From Gemmatimonadota bacterium (lineage in GTDB: Bacteria > Gemmatimonadota > Gemmatimonadetes > Gemmatimonadales > Gemmatimonadaceae), in NCBI GenBank assembly GCA_028287285.1, contig JAQBPY010000192.1, positions 1 through 59,040 of the forward strand: a stretch of 59,040 bases of DNA, given 5' to 3'. Shown here piece after piece: positions 50,117-59,040 of this stretch (its first letter is position 1; the number at the start of each line of letters is the position of its first letter). The notes under the pieces are model-generated. The model did no database searches, was not told the DNA's origin, and worked only from the letters and a program-made list of their open reading frames with translations. The position numbers and the translations under genes are program-made.

Positions 50117-51169
50117 TCAGAACGCCGGCAGTGTCTTCATGAACTCCGCGACATAGCCCTTCCAGAGTGCCGGAAGCGAATGCGTCGCATGTCTACGGGT
50201 CTGATCGCTGACAGGCAGCAAGACAAACCGAGCATGCTTCACACGCGGGATCAACTGCTCCATGATCCCGAGCTCCGGCGGATTGATGAAGTCATCCGCC
50301 GAGTTGATGGCGAGCATATATGCCGAAATCTTCTCGAGATCAGCAGAAGGGTCGTAGTTGCGCGATGCATCGAGCGCGTAGATGAGATCATTCGCGTCGA
50401 AATTGCTACGGTTGGCCTGCGTGAGCGCCACCGCGCTCGAATCGGCACGGGTGCGCGTCGGCATTTGCCGCTGTGCCATGTTCGGCGACGACGCCTGCAT
50501 GTTGATGATTGCCTGAGCGGATCGTAACCCGACCATTGGCGGCGAGGTGTAATCACCGCCAAGGTACGCAGGATCGTTCCGAATGAATTCGATGATCAGC
50601 TTTCGAGCCCACCTGTTTCGCCCTGCAATTTCTGCCGGTGCACACGCTAACGCCACATGACCATCCACGAACGTTGGATACCGCTCGGCCCAGATCCAAT
50701 CGTGCATGCACCCCATCGATGTACCGATCATCAGGCGCAGGTGCGTAACGCCAATGGCAGTTAGCAGATCGTACTGCGCCTTGACCATGTCATTGTAGGT
50801 GTACTTCGGAAAATGCGCGCGAAGGCCGTCGCTTGGCTTGCTGGACTTTCCGTGGCCAATGGCGTCCGGAATGACGACGTAGTACTTCGCCGTATCGAGG
50901 AGCTGACCCGGACCAAACAATTCACCCGCGAACGCCGGGCCCGCAAACGGTGCGCCCGATCCGGTCGTGCCGTGCACCACCATCACGGCGTTGCTTCGTC
51001 CGCTGCCGTCCCGCGTTAGGCGACCCATCGTGTAGTAATGAACGCGCAACTCCGGCAACATCTCGCCCGACTCGAACGCAAAATTGCGAATCGTGTAATC
51101 AGTGCCGGGAAATTGCTGCGTGGCTGCGGGCATTCCAAGGCCCATCAGCGCAGCCAGGACGCGTTTCAT
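50117..51169 (-). CDS. Secreted MetX-like alpha/beta hydrolase
   Basis: 350 residues from ATG 51169; 38 more codons are open upstream but overlap the RidA gene. A short signal-like N-terminus (VLAALMGLGMPAA) is followed by the alpha/beta-hydrolase fold close to homoserine O-acetyltransferase relatives. Features: NAVMVVHGTTGSG oxyanion strand, nucleophile elbow LMIGTSMGCMHDW (Ser in GTSMG), acid in MLAINSADDFINPP, and a His near the C-terminus (HATHSLPALWKGY). The substrate is unknown. It follows the RidA gene by 11 nt and is probably co-transcribed. Its 3' 260 nt are duplicated at 46078-46337. Confidence 0.8.
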   Translation of the reverse strand: MKRVLAALMGLGMPAATQQFPGTDYTIRNFAFESGEMLPELRVHYYTMGRLTRDGSGRSNAVMVVHGTTGSGAPFAGPAFAGELFGPGQLLDTAKYYVVIPDAIGHGKSSKPSDGLRAHFPKYTYNDMVKAQYDLLTAIGVTHLRLMIGTSMGCMHDWIWAERYPTFVDGHVALACAPAEIAGRNRWARKLIIEFIRNDPAYLGGDYTSPPMVGLRSAQAIINMQASSPNMAQRQMPTRTRADSSAVALTQANRSNFDANDLIYALDASRNYDPSADLEKISAYMLAINSADDFINPPELGIMEQLIPRVKHARFVLLPVSDQTRRHATHSLPALWKGYVAEFMKTLPAF

Positions 51170-51179
51170 CGCGAAGTCG

Positions 51180-51626
51180 TCAATCGACCGTCGCCATGCA
51201 CTCGATCTCCACACGTGCACCGAGGGCGAGCCCCGTCGTACCGAACGAACTGCGCGCAGGCCGCACCTTGGGAAAGAACGCAATGTACGCCTCGTTCATG
51301 ATTGCCCATTCTTTCATGTCCGCGAGCATCACGGTGCACTTGACCACCCGGTCAAGGGACGACCCCGTCTGAAGCAGCAGCCGCTCGATGTGCTTCATGG
51401 CGGCCGTAGTCTCCGGACCCGTGCCTCCCTTGGCCACCCTACCTGCGCTATCGGTGCCGATCTGGCCAGCCAGGTACAGCATGTGATCCACCCGCACGAC
51501 GGATGAGAACGGGCCGGTACCCTGACTGGGGATGATGAAGTCAGGTCGTCCTGCGCCCGGCGCACGAGCGGCGCCACATCCAGCAACAAACCCCAACCCC
51601 ATCACGAGCAGCGCGAGGTGCTTCAT
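51180..51626 (-). CDS. RidA-family lipoprotein
   Basis: 148 residues from ATG 51626. Lipoprotein signal MKHLALLVMGLGFVAGC, then the RidA/YjgF fold: GPFSSVVRVDHMLYLAGQIG, TTAAMKHIERLLLQTGSSLD, VVKCTVMLADMKEWAIMNEA and PARSSFGTTGLALGARVEIE, where the Arg that binds the imine carboxylate is kept. Soluble RidA deaminates reactive enamines made by PLP enzymes; this one is exported. It overlaps the stop of the upstream class V aminotransferase remnant (ATGA), suggesting that the three genes once formed one operon with a PLP enzyme. Confidence 0.85.
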   Translation of the reverse strand: MKHLALLVMGLGFVAGCGAARAPGAGRPDFIIPSQGTGPFSSVVRVDHMLYLAGQIGTDSAGRVAKGGTGPETTAAMKHIERLLLQTGSSLDRVVKCTVMLADMKEWAIMNEAYIAFFPKVRPARSSFGTTGLALGARVEIECMATVD

Positions 51627-52195
51627 GCCAGTTTCCTTGTTGCCTCGAGGCAACGGTCAATGTCGTCGGTGTTGTTGAACAGCGCCGGCGTGATGCGAAT
51701 GATCCCGCTGCGGCTCGTCACCTCGACCTTCGCGGCGGCGAACGCGGCGCGGATGTCCGCTGGCGGCTTGGAGGCGTAAATCGTCACAATGGACGAGCGA
51801 TTTCCCATCGGCGTAAAGAGACGATGCCCCTGCTTCGCGAGACCCTCTTGCAGCCGGGCGCGCGAGTCCATTCACGGTGTGCTCTTCGATACGTGCGACG
51901 CCGACTTTCTCGAGATAGGCGAGCCCGGCGCTCAGCGTGTACACGTCGCCAAACGCTCGGCTGCAATAGTCGAACTTCTTCGCACTCGGCTCGATCGCAA
52001 AGGTGTGATCCGGAAGCTCGTCCGCGTTCATCTCTCCAATACGGTCGATCACGAGCCGGTCCGTCACGTCACTTCGCACATAGAACGGCGCAACGCCCCA
52101 CCCCGCGAGGAGCCACTTGTACGAACCGGCGCACAGGAAGTCGATGCCATTCGCTCGTACGTCAACCGGAAACGTGCCCAGGATTCTGCAGACCG
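51623..52195 (-). pseudogene. Class V aminotransferase, C-terminal part, frameshifted
   Basis: Frame one: LGTFPVDVRANGIDFLCAGS then YKWLLAGWGVAPFYVR (the Ser-Tyr-Lys of the PLP lysine motif), IGEMNADELPDHTFAIEPSA and AFGDVYTLSAGLAYLEKVGV. At about 51870 the reading frame changes and DSRARLQEGLAKQGHRLFTP, MGNRSSIVTIYASKPP ... DRCLEATRKLA completes the protein. The N-terminal half is missing: at about 52195 the text passes into a metallopeptidase-like fragment. Not functional. Confidence 0.7.
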
Positions 52196-53019
52196 CGAAC
52201 AAACAGGTGCCCGATCTCGTGTGCGAGGAGCAGTTGTGGACCGGCATCAGACGAGTCACGCGGGCCGACCGGCGCGTTGAAGATGAAGTGATTCGAGAAC
52301 GCCTGTCCGCCATATGCCGGTGGCGGGAGCATCCGCCCCATCACGCGATAGCGCCGAGGGGTCGTTTCGCCGTGGAATTTCCGCATGTATTCGTACATCG
52401 ATGCGACCCACGCCATGACGCCCTGACCATCCCACGCAGGCGTCCCATGCCAGTAGGCAGCGAATCCGCCGCGTTCGCCCTTTGCCGGATAGCGGTGCAG
52501 TGGGCCGGCCATGAAAAACATCGTGGACAGCGACGCAAGCGGAGCGCGGACGTCGTTGTCATCGGTGGCGCCGGATGTCGTGATCGAGCCGGGAGCGAGA
52601 TCACCGAGGTCCCAGCGATACCGCGCGTTGGTGTACACGACACCATCGTCCGGCATCATGAAAATACCGCTCCCCTGTCCGCTCACGATTCCCACCGCTG
52701 TCGGCGCGCACTGGCACGATGCCTTGGACGTCGGTCATTTCGAGGACTTCCAGACCCGATGGTGCGGGTCCAACGGGCGGACCACCGGTCACACGAACGG
52801 CGAAGGCGTCGCTCGTCACTCCGGGGCTGCGCACGATCTGCTTGCGAATCTCGGCGTATTGGAGTCGGGCGCGCCGTTCCGGACCGGGCGAACAACGATA
52901 TCAATGGACGCGCCGGGATCAACGACGACTGGCCGGCCGCCACCTCGCCCTTGCGCCCCTGCCGGCACGACGATGAGAACGGCGCACAGCACTGGCGCTA
53001 CGAGCAATGGAATCCGCAT
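52162..53019 (-). pseudogene. Secreted zinc-metallopeptidase-like gene, truncated and frameshifted (copy 2)
   Basis: Signal peptide from ATG 53019 (MRIPLLVAPVLCAVLIVVPA, GAQ), then VDPGASIDIVVRPVRNGAPD. A shifted frame gives LQYAEIRKQIVRSPGVTSDA and FAVRVTGGPPVGPAPSGLEV. Another shift gives VSGQGSGIFMMPDDGVVYTN and the zinc helix QLLLAHEIGHLFV (HExxH). Directly after that the sequence turns into the aminotransferase remnant. At least two indels and one deletion junction. The family is close to M61-type secreted peptidases, but the exact family is uncertain. Confidence 0.6.
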
Positions 53020-53084
53020 ACCGGTGAACACTCCTGTAGGTACTCTGTCAGGCTAGACTGCCGTGCCGCGAGGAGATTGTCCAA

Positions 53085-53293
53085 TCCATTCTGCTACGTC
53101 GGCGATACCGAACCGGTATGAATATCAACGGAAGAGTCCGTAATAATGATCGTTCAGCCCAAAAAATGCTGCAACTATGACTTATTCTTGCAATTGCGAC
53201 GACCAATTGAAAGTTTACCAACAATAATTTACAATTGAGCATGGGCATTTAAAGAATACCGGACGTATTGAGCATTTTACCCATCTCCTTTTA
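53085..53293 (+). promoter_or_regulatory. AT-rich upstream region of the intact Fic gene
   Basis: About 200 nt of markedly lower GC than anything around it, with three copies of CAATTG (in GCAATTGCG, CCAATTGAAAG and ACAATTGAGC). TCTCCTTTT precedes the ATG without a clear purine ribosome site. An AT-rich stretch with CCAACTTTGAAAGTATAG also precedes the Fic fragment at 7.6 kb. Probable promoter and operator region. Confidence 0.45.
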
Positions 53294-54544
53294 ATGTCAG
53301 AGAACGGCGCTGGTCATTTGCAAAACGTACCCCCGCGAGCCGGGACGCTGGTTCAACAACACGGGGGCACGGACGGTTACTCGGCCTTCCTGCCAGCGCC
53401 CCTCCCGCCAACCCCTCCGGTGGACCTGTCGGGCCGGCTCGCGGGGTTGTTGGAACGTGCGAGTAGCTCGTTGGGGCGACTGGACGGGCTGTCGCGGAGC
53501 CTCGACCCTGACCGCCTTCTGTACATGTACGTACGGAAAGAGGCCGTGCTCTCCAGTCAGATCGAGGGAACGCAGTCCACCCTGACCGAGCTGCTCGAGT
53601 ACGAAAACGCAGACGCGCCAGGGGTGCCCGTCGAGGACGTGCGTGAAGTTTCCCGCTATGTCAATGCCCTGCGCTTTGCGGTCGACAAGATCGACTCGGG
53701 AGCTCCACTCAGCCTCAGGTTGATTCGTGACGCCCATCGCGTGCTCATGACGGGAGGACGAGGAGGGAATCAGGACCCGGGAGAGTTCCGGCGCAGCCAG
53801 AACTGGATTGGCGGAACACGTCCGGGCACTGCGCGCTTCGTCCCACCGCCGCCGCATGAGCTCATGCGTGTGCTTGGCGAGCTGGAGTTCTTTATCGTCG
53901 AGGGCAGTGAGACTCCAATCGTGAAGGCAGGGTTGGCGCATGCACAGTTCGAGACCATCCATCCGTTCCTTGACGGCAATGGGCGTCTCGGCCGCCTGCT
54001 GATCACGATGATTCTGTGTGCTGAAGGCTCGCTGACACAACCCTTTCTCTATCTCAGCCTGTACTTCAAGCAGCATCGCGAGGACTACTACGCGACACTT
54101 CAGCGCGTGCGATCACATGGCGATTGGGAAGGGTGGATGGCCTACTATCTGGAGGGCGTTGACTGGACGGCCCGACAGGCGATCGCAACGACCACCGATC
54201 TTCTGGACCTGTTCAGGGTCGATCGTGAACGGATCATCGCTGCCCCGCGATCCAGCTCAACGCTGCGGGTGTTCGACGAACTCCAACGCACCGTCATCCT
54301 TTCGATTCGTCGAGCGTCGGAGCGACTCGGGCTCTCGACTCCAACGGTCAATGCGGCAATGAAGCGTCTGGAGACGATGGGCATCGCGCACGAGATCACC
54401 GGGAAGGCATATGGGCGACTGTTCGCGTACGATCGGCAGCTCGACATCATCAACCGAGTAGATGACGCCAGTGCGGCGGCATCGCCGCCACCCCGCACAC
54501 GTGAAGACGCCTGGCGCGAAGGCTTCGACCGCGATGATGCCTGA
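53294..54544 (+). CDS. Fic-domain AMP-transferase, SoFic-like class II
   Basis: 416 residues. Fic/DOC N-terminal region with GYSAFLPAPLPPTPPVDLSG and YVRKEAVLSSQIEGTQSTLT; SSQIEG (87-92) is the intramolecular inhibitory motif of class II enzymes. Flap block FRRSQNWIGGTRPGTARFVP. The catalytic motif HPFLDGNGRLGR at 223-234 is fully conserved. C-terminal winged helix (LGLSTPTVNAAMKRLETMGI, GRLFAYDRQL). Such enzymes AMPylate themselves or target proteins, often as self-inhibited stress or TA-like modules. A shortened relative lies at 7644-8129. It shares its 3' border with the ahcY terminator. Confidence 0.93.
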   Translation: MSENGAGHLQNVPPRAGTLVQQHGGTDGYSAFLPAPLPPTPPVDLSGRLAGLLERASSSLGRLDGLSRSLDPDRLLYMYVRKEAVLSSQIEGTQSTLTELLEYENADAPGVPVEDVREVSRYVNALRFAVDKIDSGAPLSLRLIRDAHRVLMTGGRGGNQDPGEFRRSQNWIGGTRPGTARFVPPPPHELMRVLGELEFFIVEGSETPIVKAGLAHAQFETIHPFLDGNGRLGRLLITMILCAEGSLTQPFLYLSLYFKQHREDYYATLQRVRSHGDWEGWMAYYLEGVDWTARQAIATTTDLLDLFRVDRERIIAAPRSSSTLRVFDELQRTVILSIRRASERLGLSTPTVNAAMKRLETMGIAHEITGKAYGRLFAYDRQLDIINRVDDASAAASPPPRTREDAWREGFDRDDA

Positions 54545-54547
54545 GAG

Positions 54548-54593
54548 AAAAAAGAACGCCACCCGCGCTCGGAGAGAGCAACGGGTGGCGTTC
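54548..54593 (-). terminator. Rho-independent terminator of ahcY
   Basis: On the minus strand, GAACGCCACCCG (54554-54565) and CGGGTGGCGTTC (54582-54593) form a perfect 12-bp stem with a 16-nt loop, followed by six T residues. It lies 30 nt after the ahcY stop. On the plus strand it directly follows the fic gene but lacks a T-run. Confidence 0.9.
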
Positions 54594-54623
54594 CCGGCAA
54601 CAACATCTGCACTCCAAAGGCGT

Positions 54624-56096
<1,473 letters not shown>

Positions 56097-56131
56097 GGGA
56101 GTGGAGGAGGTGAGGATGTGAAGACGGACGA

Positions 56132-57073
56132 TTATGAGAGCACGGCGCGGGCGGCAAACAGGCCAGGTCCCTTTGCCTGTGGATCAGGAGCGAGTGCAAC
56201 AATGCGCGGTTGACAGAGCCCAGCGTTGATCAGCCACGCGTCCAGCTGCTCGCTGGCAAAGCCAAGCCAGAGATGCCCCATACTGGCCCGATATTCCTCG
56301 CGCTCGTGCGCGAGCATGTCCACGATGAGTACCCGCCCGCCGGGCCGCAGCACGCGCGCCGCTTCCGTGAGCACGACCTGTGGATCGACGACGAAATGGA
56401 GCACGAGGGACAGGATCGCGACGTCGAGCGAGGCGGCCTCTATAGGAAGGGCCTCGAGACTACCGCTTCGCAGCTCGACATTCATATGGGTATCGAGCCG
56501 CCTGCCGGCGGCGGCGAGCATTGCGCTTGACTCGTCAACCGCGATGACCCGGTCGACAAAGGGCGCAATGGCGGCTGCGGATACACCCGTTCCACAGCCG
56601 AGGTCGCCAACCATCCACGAAGGATCGAAAAGGGCGCCGAGTGGCGTGACGTCCGCATTGATACCGTAGAGCTCCGCGCGAACCTTGTCCCACTGGCCGG
56701 CACGGGTGGAGAAGAAGGCCTGCGAGGTGGTCCGCCGCTCGTGCAGCACGCGGTCGGCGCGCGCAATGTCGTGGCGGGCCGCCGGCGTGGTGCTCATCTG
56801 GTCGCGGACGAGATGCCACAAGCGCCGCGCGTTGGGATCGAGCGCCGTGCCGGTCATCGCATAGCGCCGACTCGTGCCCTCGGCGCGCACGGTCACCCAT
56901 TCTTCGTCGGACAAGGTCTTCAGGTGCCGGCTGACCGTGCTCTGCGGCAACTGAAGCGCCGTGCAGAGCTCCGTCACCGTGAGCTCGTGACGGTCCAACA
57001 GCAGCAGCAGCCGGCTCCGGGTGGGGTCGGCGAGTGCAGAGAGGCGGTCGAAAATAGGGCGCGCTTGAATCAT
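56132..57073 (-). CDS. ArsR-family regulator fused to a SAM-dependent methyltransferase
   Basis: 313 residues. Residues 1-95 form an ArsR winged helix ([40 protein letters not shown]). Residues about 145-310 form a class I methyltransferase with SAM motif [14 protein letters not shown], the acidic VIAVDES, then [16 protein letters not shown] and [14 protein letters not shown]. No arsenic-type Cys pair is visible near the HTH. Proteins of this architecture often accompany methionine-cycle genes. With ahcY directly downstream, sensing of SAM/SAH and control of this operon is likely (compare SahR, also an ArsR-type SAH sensor). A dyad overlaps its promoter. Confidence 0.9.
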   Translation of the reverse strand: MIQARPIFDRLSALADPTRSRLLLLLDRHELTVTELCTALQLPQSTVSRHLKTLSDEEWVTVRAEGTSRRYAMTGTALDPNARRLWHLVRDQMSTTPAARHDIARADRVLHERRTTSQAFFSTRAGQWDKVRAELYGINADVTPLGALFDPSWMVGDLGCGTGVSAAAIAPFVDRVIAVDESSAMLAAAGRRLDTHMNVELRSGSLEALPIEAASLDVAILSLVLHFVVDPQVVLTEAARVLRPGGRVLIVDMLAHEREEYRASMGHLWLGFASEQLDAWLINAGLCQPRIVALAPDPQAKGPGLFAARAVLS

Positions 57074-57078
57074 CCGTG

Positions 57079-57114
57079 TATCCGGATAATAGGATGTTGT
57101 CCCTCGCGCGTCAA
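57079..57114 (-). promoter_or_regulatory. Sigma-70-type promoter with dyad, upstream of the ArsR-ahcY operon
   Basis: On the minus strand TTGACG (57114-57109), a 17-nt spacer and TATTAT (57091-57086) form a near-consensus promoter. The palindrome TATCCGGATA (57079-57088) overlaps the -10 end. The ATG is only five bases beyond the dyad, so the leader is extremely short or absent. Binding of the ArsR product here would block transcription. Confidence 0.75.
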
Positions 57115-57184
57115 GGCGTTAATACCGCAGGATTGGTTGCCGCTGCAACAGCCGAGAGCGATACTCGGACATGAGACTGTTTGA

Positions 57185-59040
57185 ATGAGTGTCGGCCAGC
57201 GGGCATCCAACGAGCGCCTGATCGCTTTGGCGCTGTGTGCGATGCTGACCTTGTGGTTTCTGCGAGTGCTGGCCGCGAGCAGTGCGAGTATTCCTCGCTT
57301 CGACGGGCCGGAGACGGACGGAATATTCCAGCTCTATAACGCGATGCGGCGGCTCGATGCTGGCCAGCGTCCTGGACGAGACTTCCTGCTGTTCCATGGT
57401 CCTGGAATTCTCTATCTGCACTATCCGCTGTACCGCGCCTTCGGCGGCTCCTTTGTGGCGGCGGAGTGGGCGCGCGTCTGGCCGTCGGCAATTCTCTACG
57501 CACTGTCGACGTACCTGTTCTTCAGAACGATCGCATCGCGTGTGCTCACGGCACTCGCACTGACCGTTGGTGCCCTGCTCGTCTCGGCGTATCTCACGGA
57601 TCTGTTCGTGCCGGCGTTGAGCATGCTCGGCGTGCGTTCGTTCGCTCCGGTGCTGGCAGCCTCCGCGATGATGGTGAGTGACACCTCACGCCGCGGTGGC
57701 GTAGTGCTCTGCGGTGCGCTGGCGCTTGCGCTCGTGCTGGGATTCGAACAGGGCGCAGCCGCCATCGCAGCCGTGAGCGTGGTCATGGTGCTGTTTGCCC
57801 CAGCCGTTGATCGCCCGCGAACGATCAGGAGGGTGATTGCCATTGACGTGTGCGCAATCGCCGCGGCATTCATGGTCCTCGTGCTGTGCGGCGGCGTCGA
57901 GGGCGCACTACGAATGCTCCACTATCAGTTTGTGGATATTCCTGGGGACCAGATGTGGTATTTCGGCGCACCGCCGCTGCCATTTCTCGGCCGGTGGCGT
58001 GATTTCCGTCTCCTCTATCGCGACGCGATTCCCTTCATCGTTGCGTGTGTCCTCACGGTCAATTTCTGGCGGAAGAGACGCGCGCCCACTGCGCATGCGT
58101 CGCGGCGCCAAATGGCGCTGAGTGCGTTGCTGCTCTATGGCATCCTGGCATGCTCGGCCTACCTGGGCATCGTGGATGTCAAATACGGATATCCGCTGCA
58201 CCGGTCCGTCATCCTGGTCATGTTCGCCGTGGGTTATCAGGCGATCGTCGAGCGGCCGCTTCGTGCTCACCAGGTGCAAAGCATCCTCGTTCCGGCGTCC
58301 CGGCGTCTCGTTGCCGGTGTCTCGTTTCTCGTCGTGGTTGTCTGCGCCGTGCTGATGGTGCCGAGCGTCCGCAGGATCGCAGATGCGCAAAGTGCGCCGG
58401 TGTTTTCGGCGCGGATCATGAAGGACAGGGACCTCGTTGATAGCGTATTGCGCGCGAGCGGGTTGCGGCAACGGACATGGTCGACCTACGTCGGTCTCAT
58501 GGACGCCAGGAGAGGCACCGAGCAGCCGGCGCCGGACTATCAGATCCATGCGCTTGGCCCGGAGGGCAGACAGCGGTACATCCACGATTTCGAGCGCTGG
58601 AATCCGGACGTGGTGCAGACACTCCGTGCGTCGCTCTGCGAGAATGATGAAGGGCTTGCGGCGCCGGATTGGCCGTTTCTCGAATCGTTGCTTTCCCGAT
58701 ATTCCGTTGCGGCCCTCATGAGCGAACGAGTGCTCTGGACACGGAGACCCGTGGAGCGCGCGTCATCGCCGTTCGTGAACGTCCCGTTTGACCCGGGCAC
58801 CTCATCACGAGTGACATTGCCCGATCCGGCGGACCTTGCCATTGCGGAAGCGCACGGCGTGCGCGTGCTGCAAGTCGTGGAGCTTGCCTATGAGACGAGC
58901 AACCCGTGGCACGCACTACCGGTCGTGGGTGCCACGCCACGATATCTGGTGGATCTGGCGAACACCGGGAATCACGTTCCGGTCAGTCTCCCGCCGACGG
59001 CTGGCCGCATGAGGTTTCCAGTCCTTCGCACCTCGAAGCA
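57185..59040 (+). CDS. Large polytopic membrane protein, possible glycosyltransferase (3' end outside window)
   Basis: The frame is open from ATG 57185 to the end of the window, more than 618 residues. The first 400 residues contain about nine hydrophobic segments (RLIALALCAMLTLWFLRVLA, AILYALSTYLFFRTI, GALALALVLGFEQGAA, AFMVLVLCGGVEGALRM, LLYGILACSAYLGI, VAGVSFLVVVVCAVLMVP). The first large loop, PETDGIFQLYNAMRRLDAGQ and PGRDFLLFHGPGILYLHYPL, is like the first periplasmic loop of GT-C/GT39-type transferases, where an acidic residue after the first helix is catalytic. After residue 400 a soluble extracytoplasmic part follows. It is divergent from the ArsR-ahcY operon with about 110 nt between starts. 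Confidence 0.75.
   Translation, partial: MSVGQRASNERLIALALCAMLTLWFLRVLAASSASIPRFDGPETDGIFQLYNAMRRLDAGQRPGRDFLLFHGPGILYLHYPLYRAFGGSFVAAEWARVWPSAILYALSTYLFFRTIASRVLTALALTVGALLVSAYLTDLFVPALSMLGVRSFAPVLAASAMMVSDTSRRGGVVLCGALALALVLGFEQGAAAIAAVSVVMVLFAPAVDRPRTIRRVIAIDVCAIAAAFMVLVLCGGVEGALRMLHYQFVDIPGDQMWYFGAPPLPFLGRWRDFRLLYRDAIPFIVACVLTVNFWRKRRAPTAHASRRQMALSALLLYGILACSAYLGIVDVKYGYPLHRSVILVMFAVGYQAIVERPLRAHQVQSILVPASRRLVAGVSFLVVVVCAVLMVPSVRRIADAQSAPVFSARIMKDRDLVDSVLRASGLRQRTWSTYVGLMDARRGTEQPAPDYQIHALGPEGRQRYIHDFERWNPDVVQTLRASLCENDEGLAAPDWPFLESLLSRYSVAALMSERVLWTRRPVERASSPFVNVPFDPGTSSRVTLPDPADLAIAEAHGVRVLQVVELAYETSNPWHALPVVGATPRYLVDLANTGNHVPVSLPPTAGRMRFPVLRTSK

Overview
The window reads as a chromosomal segment of a GC-rich, diderm bacterium, most likely a Gemmatimonadota-like organism. 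The evidence is a TamA/TamB-type outer-membrane pair, a type IV pilin tail, a secreted beta-propeller lipoprotein, an LVIVD-repeat remnant and a MalT-type regulator. This placement is inferred from gene style only; no rRNA or tRNA gene was seen.

Left part (1-16 kb): the end of a pilin gene converges on tamB-tamA across a long tetranucleotide inverted repeat. Next come a chimeric remnant (Fic piece joined to an LVIVD piece), a regulator/outer-membrane/DUF2306 group and a Fic protein with a non-canonical active-site motif. From 16 to 21.4 kb a surface lipoprotein is followed by decayed and intact toxin-antitoxin material: a cut PIN toxin, a split XRE-ImmA gene, intact hicAB with twin palindromic operators, and an MqsR/MqsA/SecB-type toxin-antitoxin-chaperone locus whose toxin is frameshifted. 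The tail of its SecB gene is duplicated 3 kb upstream.

Middle part (22.3-49 kb): this is an integron cassette region without an integrase in view (CALIN-like). At least five full-length attC sites share one consensus and one orientation, at 23.2, 34.9, 36.1, 38.6 and 48.2 kb, with degenerate or partial ones at 22.3, 33.1, 47.3 and 49.0 kb. Several cassettes can be delimited by exact complementarity between their two ends. Cassette genes include a DUF2971 protein, a membrane/zinc-ribbon protein, a P-loop ATPase, a membrane coiled-coil protein, a polytopic membrane protein, a higBA pair and another membrane protein. An IS110/IS1111-like element sits exactly in the R' core of one attC. Two larger blocks interrupt the array. 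One is a type I restriction-modification operon (hsdM, a small TA pair, hsdS, hsdR). The other, about 39-47 kb, carries a sigma-like gene, a frameshifted unknown gene, a DUF2188 protein, a putative holin-like membrane protein, an N-acetylmuramoyl-alanine amidase, a membrane protein and a membrane-anchored Ser/Thr kinase. This second block is bracketed by two arrays of degenerate 21-nt repeats.

Right part (49-59 kb): rearranged fragments (metallopeptidase heads, a class V aminotransferase tail, a duplicated hydrolase tail) surround an intact RidA-hydrolase pair. Then come an intact Fic AMP-transferase (the full-length relative of the 7.6 kb fragment), a methionine-cycle unit (ahcY with an ArsR-methyltransferase fusion under a clear sigma-70-type promoter and dyad) and the start of a large membrane protein that runs off the window.

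The best candidates for something undescribed are the repeat-bracketed amidase/kinase block and the uncharacterised cassette genes of the CALIN array.
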